Shown here: positions 1-7,034 of the stretch, piece by piece | Position numbering within the stretch: the first letter of the stretch is position 1 | Layout of the letters: the number at the start of each line of letters is the position of its first letter | Assembly: GCA_038232935.1 (NCBI GenBank) | Contig: JBBSMX010000033.1 | Span: 1-33,185 of the forward strand | Direction of reading: 5' to 3' | Origin: JBBSMX01 sp038232935 | Lineage (GTDB): Bacteria > Bacteroidota > Rhodothermia > Rhodothermales > JANQRZ01 | Length of the DNA stretch: 33,185 nt | Translations under genes and position numbers: made by a program | The notes under the pieces: model-generated | What the model saw: the letters and a program-made list of their open reading frames with translations, nothing else | Told to the model about the DNA's origin: nothing | Databases searched by the model: none

Positions 1-120
1 CCGCCCCCCATCGGGGGGCTGTCGCGCAGCGGCTGGGGGGGTAGCAAGCCTGAGGACCCCCTCCGACCGCTTCGCGGCCACCTCCCCAAGGGGAGGAGTT
101 TCCTTACCAAACAGCTTCTG
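1..120. repeat. GC-rich intergenic repeat with hairpins
   Basis: This stretch has no convincing gene. It is made of short palindromic blocks: a C6/G6 hairpin near the start, a CCGC-TTCG-GCGG type hairpin near 67-78, and CCTCCCC-AA-GGGGAGG near 82-98. The overall pattern (CCCCCTCCGACC..., then CGCTTCGCGG, then the CTCCCC/GGGGAG hairpin) resembles dispersed intergenic repeats seen in many bacterial genomes. Whether it is repeated elsewhere in this genome cannot be seen from the window. Confidence 0.4.
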
Positions 121-207
121 AAGGGTAAAGGGTTAGGGGTAAAGGGTAAATTTGCTGAGACTGCACGGCTGCTACCCCTTTACCCTTTTACCTTTTCCCC
201 TCACCCT
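121..207. repeat. GGGTAAA / TTTACCC low-complexity inverted repeat
   Basis: Positions 121-150 are short direct repeats of GGGTAAA, GGGTTA and GGGGTAAA. Positions 171-207 carry the complementary pattern (TACCCCTTTACCC and similar). Together they form an imperfect inverted repeat directly upstream of tRNA-Ser. It may be a dispersed repeat. The box TACCTTTT at 189-196 could also serve as a promoter element for the tRNA, but that is weak. Confidence 0.4.
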
Positions 208-212
208 TTCAC

Positions 213-300
213 GGAGAGGTGCCCGAGTGGCTGAAGGGGCGCGCCTGGAAAGCGCGTGTGCCGGTTTCCGGTACCGAGGGTTCGAATCCCTCCCTCTCCG
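213..300 (+). tRNA. tRNA-Ser (anticodon GGA)
   Basis: The 88-nt sequence folds as a class II tRNA. The acceptor arm GGAGAGG pairs with CCTCTCC and is followed by discriminator G at 300. The anticodon stem around GCGCG-CTGGAAA gives anticodon GGA, which reads UCU/UCC. It has the long variable arm typical of serine and a T arm containing GGTTCGAATCC. CCA is not encoded. Confidence 0.96.
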
Positions 301-308
301 CACTTTTT

Positions 309-388
309 ATTCGCTGATGGAGTGATTCGCCGATTGGGTGATTGGGGCAGCACAATCAGCGAATCACCCAATCAGTAAATCAGCGAAT
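309..388. repeat. 80-bp nested inverted repeat before yicC
   Basis: Two nested pairs of perfect arms are visible: ATTCGCTGAT (309-318) with ATCAGCGAAT (379-388), and GATTGGGTGATT (332-343) with AATCACCCAATC (362-373). Short words such as AATCAGCGAATC also recur as direct repeats within the arms. The outer right arm ends inside the ATG of yicC (387-389), so the hairpin would cover the translation start. It could be a dispersed repeat or an RNA structure affecting yicC. Confidence 0.6.
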
Positions 389-1262
389 GATCCACTCTAT
401 GACCGGCTTCGGACGCGGCACGGCGAGCGCGGAAGGCGCCGACCTGACCGTCGAGCTGCGCTCCGTCAACAGCCGGTACTGCGAGGTCACGGTGCGCGCC
501 CCGCGCAGCCTCGCCGCGTACGAGGCCGAGATGCAGACGCGGGTGAAAGACGTGCTGGATCGCGGCAAGGTGAACCTGAACGTGCAGGTGCAGCGAGCCA
601 AAGGGACGGCTCCCCTGCGGGTGGACCCCACCGCTGCCGCCGCCTACCGCCGCCTCCTCGACGAGGTCCGCACGGCCGCGGGCGTGACCGAACCCGTCGG
701 GCTGGAGCACATCCTCAAATTCCCCGACGTGCTCGTGGCAACCGAGGAGGGGGACGAGGCAGAAGGGGTGTGGGAAGCCACGCAGGCTGCCCTCGCCGAG
801 GCGCTCGGCGCGATGCAGACGATGCGACGGCAGGAGGGCGACGCGCTCGCCGCCGATCTCCGCGCCCGGCTCGACGCCCTCGAAGCCGAGTTGGAAGCGG
901 TCGAGGCGAACGCGCCCGCCCGCCTCGAAGCCGCCCGCCTCGCCCTCCACGAACGCCTCGCCGAGGTGCTCGGCGACGAGCGCGTAGACCGCGACCGGCT
1001 GGAGCTCGAGATCGCCCTCATCGCGGACAAGCTCGACGTGAACGAGGAGACCGTCCGCCTCCGCTCCCACCTCGCCCTTTTCCGTGAAGCCCTCGGCAGC
1101 GACGAGTCCGTCGGTCGCCGGCTCAACTTCCTCGCACAGGAGTTCAACCGCGAGATCAACACGATCGCCTCGAAAGCCAACGACCCCGGCATCGCGCACC
1201 GCGCTGTGACGATGAAGGAGGAGCTGGAGAAGATCCGCGAGCAGGTCCAGAATGTCGTTTAG
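387..1262 (+). CDS. yicC: YicC family endoribonuclease-like protein
   Basis: A 291-aa protein of the YicC/YloC family. The family is conserved next to gmk in many bacteria, and E. coli YicC has been linked to endoribonuclease activity. The start at 387 gives the canonical N terminus MIHSMTGFGR; an upstream in-frame codon at 342 lies inside an inverted repeat and would add 15 unlikely residues. Conserved family features include ELRSVNSRY near residue 25 and a C-terminal block containing REINTIASKAND and then EKIREQVQN, typical of the DUF1732 domain. Gmk follows 36 bp downstream on the same strand, the usual yicC-gmk order. Family identity is clear; the exact RNA substrate is unknown. Confidence 0.93.
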   Translation: MIHSMTGFGRGTASAEGADLTVELRSVNSRYCEVTVRAPRSLAAYEAEMQTRVKDVLDRGKVNLNVQVQRAKGTAPLRVDPTAAAAYRRLLDEVRTAAGVTEPVGLEHILKFPDVLVATEEGDEAEGVWEATQAALAEALGAMQTMRRQEGDALAADLRARLDALEAELEAVEANAPARLEAARLALHERLAEVLGDERVDRDRLELEIALIADKLDVNEETVRLRSHLALFREALGSDESVGRRLNFLAQEFNREINTIASKANDPGIAHRAVTMKEELEKIREQVQNVV

Positions 1263-1284
1263 TAGAAACGCGACGCGTCTCTAC
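1262..1284. repeat. GTAGA(A/G)ACGCG palindromic repeat
   Basis: GTAGAAACGCG (1262-1272) pairs with CGCGTCTCTAC (1274-1284) with one mismatch around a single central base. It begins on the last base of the yicC stop codon. It is a shorter relative of the perfect 28-bp palindrome at 10054-10081, since both share the arms GTAGAxACGCG and CGCGTCTCTAC. Confidence 0.65.
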
Positions 1285-1298
1285 GCCATCCCCGCCCC

Positions 1299-1853
1299 AT
1301 GAAAATCGTCGTCCTCACCGCCCCGAGCGGAGCCGGCAAAACCACGATTGCGCGCCGGCTCACGCAGGCCCTGCCGGAGACCCGGTTCTCTATCTCGGCC
1401 ACGACCCGCTCGCCCCGCTCGACCGAGCGCGACGGCGTGGACTACTTCTTCCTCACCGAAGACGAGTTCCGCCGTCGCGTCGAAGCGGGCGACTTCATCG
1501 AGTTCGAAACCTACGCCGGGCACCTCTACGGCACCCTCCGTGGCGAGCTCGAACGCGTCGCCGCCGAAGGCGTCGCCCTCCTCGACATCGACGTGCGTGG
1601 CGCGCTCAACGTCAAGCGCCTCTACGGGGCGGACGCGCTCACCCTCTTCATCCATCCGCCCTCCCTCGCCGTGCTCGCCGGACGCCTGCAGAATCGAAAG
1701 ACGGAGAGCGAGGGGGTCCTCCAAACCCGGCTGGAGCGGGCCGAGCTAGAGATGACCTACGTGCCCGAGTTCGACGCTATTGTCGTGAATGACGACCTCG
1801 AAACGGCCGTCGCCGAAACCGTGGACCACGTCCGCACGTTTCTCGGCGGCTAA
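1299..1853 (+). CDS. gmk: Guanylate kinase
   Basis: Guanylate kinase phosphorylates GMP to GDP with ATP in purine nucleotide metabolism; it is cytosolic. The 184-aa protein starts MKIVVLTAPSGAGKTT, giving the P-loop (PSGAGKT) at about residues 9-15. The GMP-binding block follows as SATTRSPRSTERDGVDYFF, including the R-S/T-R and DYFF elements. The later block DIDVRGA matches the conserved Asp-rich strand, and NRKTESEGVLQTRL is the lid region. Its length is slightly under the common 190-210 aa. It sits between yicC and rpoZ, as is usual in Bacteroidota-type genomes, and is probably co-transcribed with them. Confidence 0.97.
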   Translation: MKIVVLTAPSGAGKTTIARRLTQALPETRFSISATTRSPRSTERDGVDYFFLTEDEFRRRVEAGDFIEFETYAGHLYGTLRGELERVAAEGVALLDIDVRGALNVKRLYGADALTLFIHPPSLAVLAGRLQNRKTESEGVLQTRLERAELEMTYVPEFDAIVVNDDLETAVAETVDHVRTFLGG

Positions 1854-1900
1854 GCGATTTCTGATTTTCGTTTCCGAACCACGTATCAACCCCGCTACGC

Positions 1901-2200
1901 ATGGCTATCAAAACCATCAACACCGCCGAGCTGGCCGAGAAAATCGGCAACCTGTACGAGGCTACGGTGATCCTCTCGAAGCGCGCCCGCCAGATCTCCA
2001 CCCACACGAAGGCAGAGCTCGACACGAAGCTCTCGTACTTCGAAGACTTCGGCCTGGAGCCGGTGGACGAGATCCGGCCCAACGACGACCAGCTCCGTAT
2101 CTCGCTCGAATACGAGAAGCGCGCGAAGCCGACCGAGACGGCCATCGGCGAGATGCTCAACGAGGAGATCTACTACCGCAACCCGAGCATCGAAGAGTAG
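1901..2200 (+). CDS. rpoZ: RNA polymerase omega subunit (RpoZ/Rpb6-like)
   Basis: A 99-aa protein matching the Bacteroidota-type omega/Rpb6-like subunit. This small subunit wraps around the beta-prime C terminus and helps assemble RNA polymerase. Visible features are the N-terminal helix with TAELAEKIGNLYEAT, the central block RARQI and a C-terminal Glu-rich helix ending NEEIYYRNPSIEE. It is longer than the E. coli protein and lacks its canonical N terminus, as expected for this lineage. The position between gmk and coaBC supports the call strongly. The 47-bp gap after gmk suggests a shared transcript. Confidence 0.88.
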   Translation: MAIKTINTAELAEKIGNLYEATVILSKRARQISTHTKAELDTKLSYFEDFGLEPVDEIRPNDDQLRISLEYEKRAKPTETAIGEMLNEEIYYRNPSIEE

Positions 2201-2237
2201 GTCGGGGTTCTGGGTTTGGGGACAGCAGAGCTTGGGC

Positions 2238-3509
2238 ATGACGGACTCACAACCCATCACGCAGAACCCACCACTCCAGGGCCGGAAGATCCTGCTGGGC
2301 GTCTCCGGTTCGATCGCGGCCTACAAAGCGGCAGAGCTCGTGCGCCTGCTGAAAAAGGCGGGCGCCGAGGTGCAGGTGCTGATGACGCGGGACGCCGCCC
2401 GTTTCATCACCCCGCTCACCCTCGGGACGCTCTCCGAGCGCGAGGTACTGACGGAGATCTTCCCCGACAACGAAGCGGGAAGCTGGACGAAACACGTCCA
2501 CCTCGGCCTCTGGGCTGACCTCTTCGTCGTCGCACCCGCCACGGCGACGACGCTCGCCAAGCTCGCCGCCGGGCTCTGTGACTCGATGCTCACGGCGGTG
2601 GCGCTTTCGGCGCGCTGCCCGCTCCTCGTGGCCCCGGCGATGGACCACGACATGGTCGGCCACCCCGCCACGCAGCGCAACCTCCGCACGCTTCGCGCCG
2701 ACGGCGTCGAGGTGATAGAGCCCGAGCACGGCGAGCTCGCGAGCGGGCTCGTCGGGACCGGCCGGCTGCCGGAGCCCGAGACGCTGTTTGACCGGATCGT
2801 GGCGAAGCTGGATGCTGTGGACGCGCAGACGCAGGCGCGGCGTTCCGGGGCGCTCGCGGGCCGGCACGTCCTCGTCACCGCTGGCCCAACTCACGAGCCG
2901 CTCGACCCCGTCCGCTTCCTCACGAACGGCTCGACGGGCACGATGGGCTTTGCCCTCGCCGCCGCCGCCGCCCGGCGTGGTGCCACAGTGACGCTCATCA
3001 GTGGCCCGACGACGCTGGAGACGCCCGACGGCGTGCGGCGCCTAGACGTGACGAGCGCCGACGAGATGCACGACGCCGTGCAACAGCACGCAGACGCCGA
3101 CCTCATCGTGATGGCCGCCGCTGTCGCCGATTACACCCCGGCCGAGCCGAGCGACCGCAAGATCAAAAAGAACGGCGACGCCCTCACGCTCCGCCTCCGC
3201 CGGACGCCGGACATCCTCGCCGCCCTCGGCGAGCAGAAGCGCGCGGGTCAGATCCTCGTCGGCTTCGCGCTCGAAACCCACCGCGGGCTCGACCACGCGC
3301 GCGGCAAGCTCGAGCGCAAAAACCTCGACTGGATCGTTCTCAACCACGCCAACGAGGCGGGGGCCGGATTCGGGCCGGGTACGAACCGTGTCACCCTGCT
3401 GGGCCGCGACGGCTCCAGAGAGGACCTCCCGCAGATGCCGAAGCCGGACGTGGCCGAGGCGATTCTAGACCGCGTACTCGCCGCCGCGCCCGTTCCCCGC
3501 CCCACATGA
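2238..3509 (+). CDS. coaBC: Bifunctional CoaBC (PPC synthetase / decarboxylase)
   Basis: Bifunctional coenzyme A biosynthesis enzyme. The N-terminal half is the FMN-dependent phosphopantothenoylcysteine decarboxylase (CoaC), and the C-terminal half is the CTP-dependent phosphopantothenoylcysteine synthetase (CoaB). CoaC features are GVSGSIAAYKAAEL near residue 20, a His in KHVHLGLWAD, and APAMDHDM in place of the usual PxMNxxMW. CoaB features are VTAGPTHEPLDPVRFLTN, the SGPT strand, DRKIKKNG and LVGFALET. I chose ATG 2238 (423 aa); an in-frame TTG at 2232 adds two residues. Its stop overlaps the start of the next gene (ATGA), so the two are translationally coupled. Confidence 0.95.
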   Translation: MTDSQPITQNPPLQGRKILLGVSGSIAAYKAAELVRLLKKAGAEVQVLMTRDAARFITPLTLGTLSEREVLTEIFPDNEAGSWTKHVHLGLWADLFVVAPATATTLAKLAAGLCDSMLTAVALSARCPLLVAPAMDHDMVGHPATQRNLRTLRADGVEVIEPEHGELASGLVGTGRLPEPETLFDRIVAKLDAVDAQTQARRSGALAGRHVLVTAGPTHEPLDPVRFLTNGSTGTMGFALAAAAARRGATVTLISGPTTLETPDGVRRLDVTSADEMHDAVQQHADADLIVMAAAVADYTPAEPSDRKIKKNGDALTLRLRRTPDILAALGEQKRAGQILVGFALETHRGLDHARGKLERKNLDWIVLNHANEAGAGFGPGTNRVTLLGRDGSREDLPQMPKPDVAEAILDRVLAAAPVPRPT

Positions 3510-4210
3510 TGCGCCTCCTTTGCACCGCCGCCCTCGTCCTCGCACTCGCCGGGTGTATGAAGCAGCCTGCCTCCACCCCACCCGCTGACGGGTCCCTCCG
3601 CTACCTCGCCCTCGGCGACTCGTACACAATCGGCGAGAGCGTGTCGCCGGAGGACCGGTGGCCGGTGCTGCTGGCGGATTCGCTGCGTGCGCGCGGGCTG
3701 GTCGTCGCCGATCCCACGATCATCGCAAAGACCGGCTGGACGACGGACGAGCTAAACGCCGCCATCGACCAAGCCGATCCGCAAGGGCCGTACGACCTCG
3801 TCTCTCTCCTCATCGGCGTCAACAACCAGTATCGCGGGCACTCTGTGGTGGAGTACCGTACGGAGTTCCGAGCGTTGCTGCAACGGGCCATCGGCTATGC
3901 CGGCGGCGAGGCCGGGCGCGTGCTCGTCGTATCGATCCCGGATTGGGGCGTGACGCCGTTCGCCGCCAACGACGCCCGCGGCCCGCAGCAGATCGGCGAA
4001 GAGATCGATGCGTACAACGCCGTCGCACGCGAGGAGACGGAGCGGGCGGGCGTGCCATTCGTGGACATCACGCCGTACTCCCGCACCGCAGCCGACGACC
4101 CGTCGCTGGTGGCGGGGGACGGACTCCATCCCTCGGGGACGATGTACGCCGGCTGGACCGAGCGTGTGCTGCCTGTCGCGCTCGATCTGCTCGGGCCACG
4201 CACGCCTTAA
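3506..4210 (+). CDS. SGNH/GDSL-family esterase lipoprotein
   Basis: Predicted lipoprotein esterase or lysophospholipase-like hydrolase of the SGNH family. Residues 1-17 form a signal peptide with lipobox LALAGC (acylated Cys17). Block I is GDSYT with nucleophile Ser39; a GVNNQYRG stretch stands for the GxND block; block V is DGLHPSG with Asp205 and His208 as the other triad members. It is 234 aa, normal for the family. The ATG overlaps the coaBC stop (ATGA), so it is the last gene of the yicC-coaBC run. Substrate is unknown; a thioesterase, acyl-ester or polysaccharide deacetylation role are all possible. The product probably sits in the cell envelope, anchored to a membrane. Confidence 0.85.
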   Translation: MMRLLCTAALVLALAGCMKQPASTPPADGSLRYLALGDSYTIGESVSPEDRWPVLLADSLRARGLVVADPTIIAKTGWTTDELNAAIDQADPQGPYDLVSLLIGVNNQYRGHSVVEYRTEFRALLQRAIGYAGGEAGRVLVVSIPDWGVTPFAANDARGPQQIGEEIDAYNAVAREETERAGVPFVDITPYSRTAADDPSLVAGDGLHPSGTMYAGWTERVLPVALDLLGPRTP

Positions 4211-4599
4211 TCAGCCTCAGTGTCGTCGTCCAGCAGCCACGCTTGGGCGTCCTCCAATCTCCGAAATGCCATCCGCTCGCGCTGAGCGCTGGGTACGCGC
4301 TGGATCAGCAGTTTCGCGATAACATAATCGGTCTCGCGTGGAACCACGATGGCCGAGCGTCCCGAGCCTATCAACGGCCTCATGTCTTCGGAACGTCGGA
4401 CGATGAGGGCCAGGTCATCCAGGTCGATGAGGAGTTGGGAAACGCCCGTAGCATCCCATAGCGCGCGGAAGCCGAGCCGCCACGCGGAATGCTGGTACAG
4501 GTCCCCGAGTGCCCGCAGGAGTTGCTTCGCGTCTACCGAATCGTATAGCGTTACGATACCCAAGCGGCGATCGACGTCGATGTGGCACGTGCAAGCCAT
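4207..4599 (-). CDS. Small conserved-looking protein of unknown function
   Basis: A 130-aa protein I do not recognise by name. The start MACTCHIDVDRRLGIVTL at 4599 fits better than an upstream in-frame ATG at 4677. The first residues look like alternating beta strands, followed by a pattern (DAKQLLRALGDLYQH, then GFRALWDATGVSQL) that resembles STAS-like or SpoIIAA-like small domains, where a one-residue-spaced strand leads to a helix. No signal peptide or membrane segment is visible. It ends convergently with the SGNH esterase, the stop codons overlapping by 2 bp. The box TATAACTTG just upstream suggests a short or absent leader. The assignment to any fold is tentative. Confidence 0.6.
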   Translation of the reverse strand: MACTCHIDVDRRLGIVTLYDSVDAKQLLRALGDLYQHSAWRLGFRALWDATGVSQLLIDLDDLALIVRRSEDMRPLIGSGRSAIVVPRETDYVIAKLLIQRVPSAQRERMAFRRLEDAQAWLLDDDTEAD

Positions 4600-4727
4600 G
4601 CGACTGCAAGTTATAGGATTAACCCACACGAGGACAACATCTCCAAGGTATGCGCCGCGGCCGAGAGAGACGGGCACTTTCTACGTGGAGTTCTAGACAC
4701 CTCTCCCATCCTATCTCCTCTGGCACC

Positions 4728-5294
4728 ATGAAGTCCGTGCTCAACCATCCCCATCTCCGCCGCTTGCTGGCCGAGACCGAGGCCGTCCGCTCCGAGGCCG
4801 AGCGGCTCCGCCGAACGCTCTCCGATGCCCAACTCACGTGGAAGCCGGAGCCCGGCGTCTGGAGCGTCGCCGACTGCTTCGAGCACCTGCGAAAGATCGA
4901 CAAAGCCTACATCCGCCGGATGAACGAAGCGGTCGAGAGCGTCGGGCCGGGCAAGGCGGCCTTCAAGCCCTCCCTCTTCGGGCGCGGCTTCATCCATTTC
5001 CTCTCGCCGCAGTCGCGGGTGAAGATGAAAGCCCCGAAAGGTGTCCGCCCCCCCACCGATATCGCCTCGGCCCCGGCAGAGGCGGTGGATCGCTTTCTCG
5101 ATCAACAGGCAGCCCTCCTTGACCTGCTCCGCCGGGCGGATGGGAAGGACCTCAACGCGGGCAAATTCGCCTCACCCCTCGCCAGCATCGTGCGGCTCTC
5201 CGTGGGCGAAGGGCTGACGGTGCTGGTGGTACACGAGCAGCGCCACCTCCGGCAGGCACAACGGCTGACCGAGCGCGCCGACTTCCCGGCTTGA
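4728..5294 (+). CDS. DinB-family protein (four-helix metal-binding)
   Basis: A 188-aa DinB_2-like protein. The family has a four-helix bundle with a metal site built from three histidines and includes bacillithiol transferases and many uncharacterised enzymes. The candidate metal ligands are His53 (in CFEHLRKID) and His169 and His173 (in VHEQRHLRQ). The WSVADCFEHL and HEQRHL blocks are characteristic. I placed the start at 4728 because the homologous part begins MKSVLNHPHL; the open frame upstream (from 4650) shows no family features. It stands alone between divergent and co-directional neighbours, so its substrate cannot be inferred. Confidence 0.85.
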   Translation: MKSVLNHPHLRRLLAETEAVRSEAERLRRTLSDAQLTWKPEPGVWSVADCFEHLRKIDKAYIRRMNEAVESVGPGKAAFKPSLFGRGFIHFLSPQSRVKMKAPKGVRPPTDIASAPAEAVDRFLDQQAALLDLLRRADGKDLNAGKFASPLASIVRLSVGEGLTVLVVHEQRHLRQAQRLTERADFPA

Positions 5295-5331
5295 CACCGG
5301 GGCCTCGGCGAGCTATCGTGGCGGTGGCACA

Positions 5332-5340
5332 CCGTTAACC
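5332..5340. promoter_or_regulatory. CCGTTAACC box upstream of aidB-like gene
   Basis: The 9-mer CCGTTAACC lies 11 bp before the aidB-like start and occurs again at 9092-9100 upstream of the GMC oxidoreductase. It could be a shared operator for the convergent pair, but nine bases in two places is modest evidence. Confidence 0.25.
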
Positions 5341-5351
5341 CCGCCGCCCCG

Positions 5352-7034
5352 ATGCAGATCGCCGCGCCTGACTCTACGAAGGCCGTCCTCAACCAGCCCC
5401 CGCCGCTGGCCGACTACGACCTCTACGCCCACGACACACCGCTGCGCGAGGCCGTCGCACGCGAGGGACGAGTCCCGGAGGGCGGCGGCTGGATTGCCGA
5501 CGAAGCCCACGTGCTCGGCACGCGCTGCGGCTCGGCGGAGGTGTTGGAATGGGGGCGGCTCGCGAATGAGCACCCGCCGGTGCTCCGCACGCACGACCGC
5601 TACGGGAATCGGATCGACGTGGTCGAGTATCACCCGGCCTACCACGACCTCATGCGGCTCGGCATCGGGCACGGACTCCACAGCCTGCCGTGGACCAGCA
5701 ACCAGCCTGGGGCGCACGTCGCGCGCGGCGCGCTGATGATGCTCCGGCATCAGGTGGACGAGGGCACGAGCTGCCCGATCACGATGACGTTCGCCGTCAT
5801 CCCCTCGCTCCGCCTCCAGCCCGACCTCGCCGACGCGTGGGAGCCGCGCGTGCTCTCGACCGACTGCGACCCGCGCTTCCTGCCGCCGGACGAGAAGCGC
5901 GGCTGCACCTTCGGCATGGCGATGACCGAGCGGCAGGGCGGCACCGACGTCCGGGCGAACGTCACGCAGGCCGAGCCCATCGGGCCGCGCGGGCCGGGGC
6001 GGGAGTATGCCATCATCGGGCACAAGTGGTTCTGCTCGGCCCCGATGTCCGATGCCTTTCTCGTGCTGGCGCAGGCGGAGGGCGGGCTGTCGTGCTTCCT
6101 CCTCCCGCGCTGGACACCCGATGGCCAAGTCAATGCGCTGCATTTCCAGCGGCTCAAAGACAAGCTCGGCAACCGCTCGAACGCCTCCTCCGAAGTCGAG
6201 TTCGACGGCGCGTGGGCGCGGCTCGTCGGCGAAGAGGGGAGGGGCGTGGCGACGATCATCGAGATGGTCCGCCACACCCGGCTCGACTGTGCGCTCGGGT
6301 CGGCGGCCACGCTCCGCCATGCGGTGGCGGAGGCGACACACCACGGCACGTACCGCTATGTTTTCGGCAAGCCGCTCATCGAGCAGCCGCTGATGCAGAA
6401 CGTGCTCGCCGACCTCTGCCTCGAATCCGAAGCGGCAACGGCCCTCGCCCTCCGCCTCGCCCGTGGCTTCGACGAGCATGCGGACGAGGAGCAGGCGCAG
6501 TTCGTCCGGCTCGCCACCGCCGTCGGGAAATACTGGGTGACGAAGCGGGCTGTCGCGGGTGTCGCCGAGGCGATGGAGTGCCTCGGCGGGAACGGCTACG
6601 TCGAGGCGTCCGGGATGCCGCGCCTCTACCGTGACGTGCCGGTGAACGCAATCTGGGAGGGCTCCGGGAATGTGCAGTGCCTCGACGTGCTGCGCGCCGT
6701 GCAGAAAGAGCCGGACACGCTCACCGCGACCCTCGCCGAAATCCGCCGCGCCAACGGCGGCAACCGCCACCTCGACGCACACGTCGAGCGGCTCGAAGCG
6801 GCGTTCGCAGACTCGCACGCGCTCGAAGCCCGCGCCCGGCGGCTCGTCGAAGGCCTCGCGCTCGCGCTGCAAGCCTCGCTGCTCGTCCGCCACGCCCCGA
6901 AGGAAGTCAGCGACGCCTTCTGCGCGGCGCGGCTCGCTGACGGATTCGCGGGCGGCGGCCTCACCTTCGGCACGCTCCCGGCAGAGACGGACTACCGCGC
7001 CATCATCGAGCGCTCGCGTCCGCAGGTCGGCTAG
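5352..7034 (+). CDS. aidB: AidB-type acyl-CoA dehydrogenase family protein
   Basis: A 560-aa FAD-dependent acyl-CoA dehydrogenase of the AidB subfamily. E. coli AidB is an alkylation-response flavoprotein that also binds DNA; its physiological substrate is uncertain. Family marks are the N-terminal LNQPPPLADYDLYAHD, the FAD/substrate block MTERQGGTDVRAN, GLGGNGYVEASG-type glycine motif and the highly typical RDVPVNAIWEGSGNVQCLDVLRA. Length is close to the family norm (about 540). The downstream convergent GMC oxidoreductase overlaps its stop by 4 bp. A CCGTTAACC box upstream is shared with that neighbour. No adaptive-response regulator (Ada) is in the window, so a DNA-repair role is only suggested by family. 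Confidence 0.9.
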   Translation: MQIAAPDSTKAVLNQPPPLADYDLYAHDTPLREAVAREGRVPEGGGWIADEAHVLGTRCGSAEVLEWGRLANEHPPVLRTHDRYGNRIDVVEYHPAYHDLMRLGIGHGLHSLPWTSNQPGAHVARGALMMLRHQVDEGTSCPITMTFAVIPSLRLQPDLADAWEPRVLSTDCDPRFLPPDEKRGCTFGMAMTERQGGTDVRANVTQAEPIGPRGPGREYAIIGHKWFCSAPMSDAFLVLAQAEGGLSCFLLPRWTPDGQVNALHFQRLKDKLGNRSNASSEVEFDGAWARLVGEEGRGVATIIEMVRHTRLDCALGSAATLRHAVAEATHHGTYRYVFGKPLIEQPLMQNVLADLCLESEAATALALRLARGFDEHADEEQAQFVRLATAVGKYWVTKRAVAGVAEAMECLGGNGYVEASGMPRLYRDVPVNAIWEGSGNVQCLDVLRAVQKEPDTLTATLAEIRRANGGNRHLDAHVERLEAAFADSHALEARARRLVEGLALALQASLLVRHAPKEVSDAFCAARLADGFAGGGLTFGTLPAETDYRAIIERSRPQVG

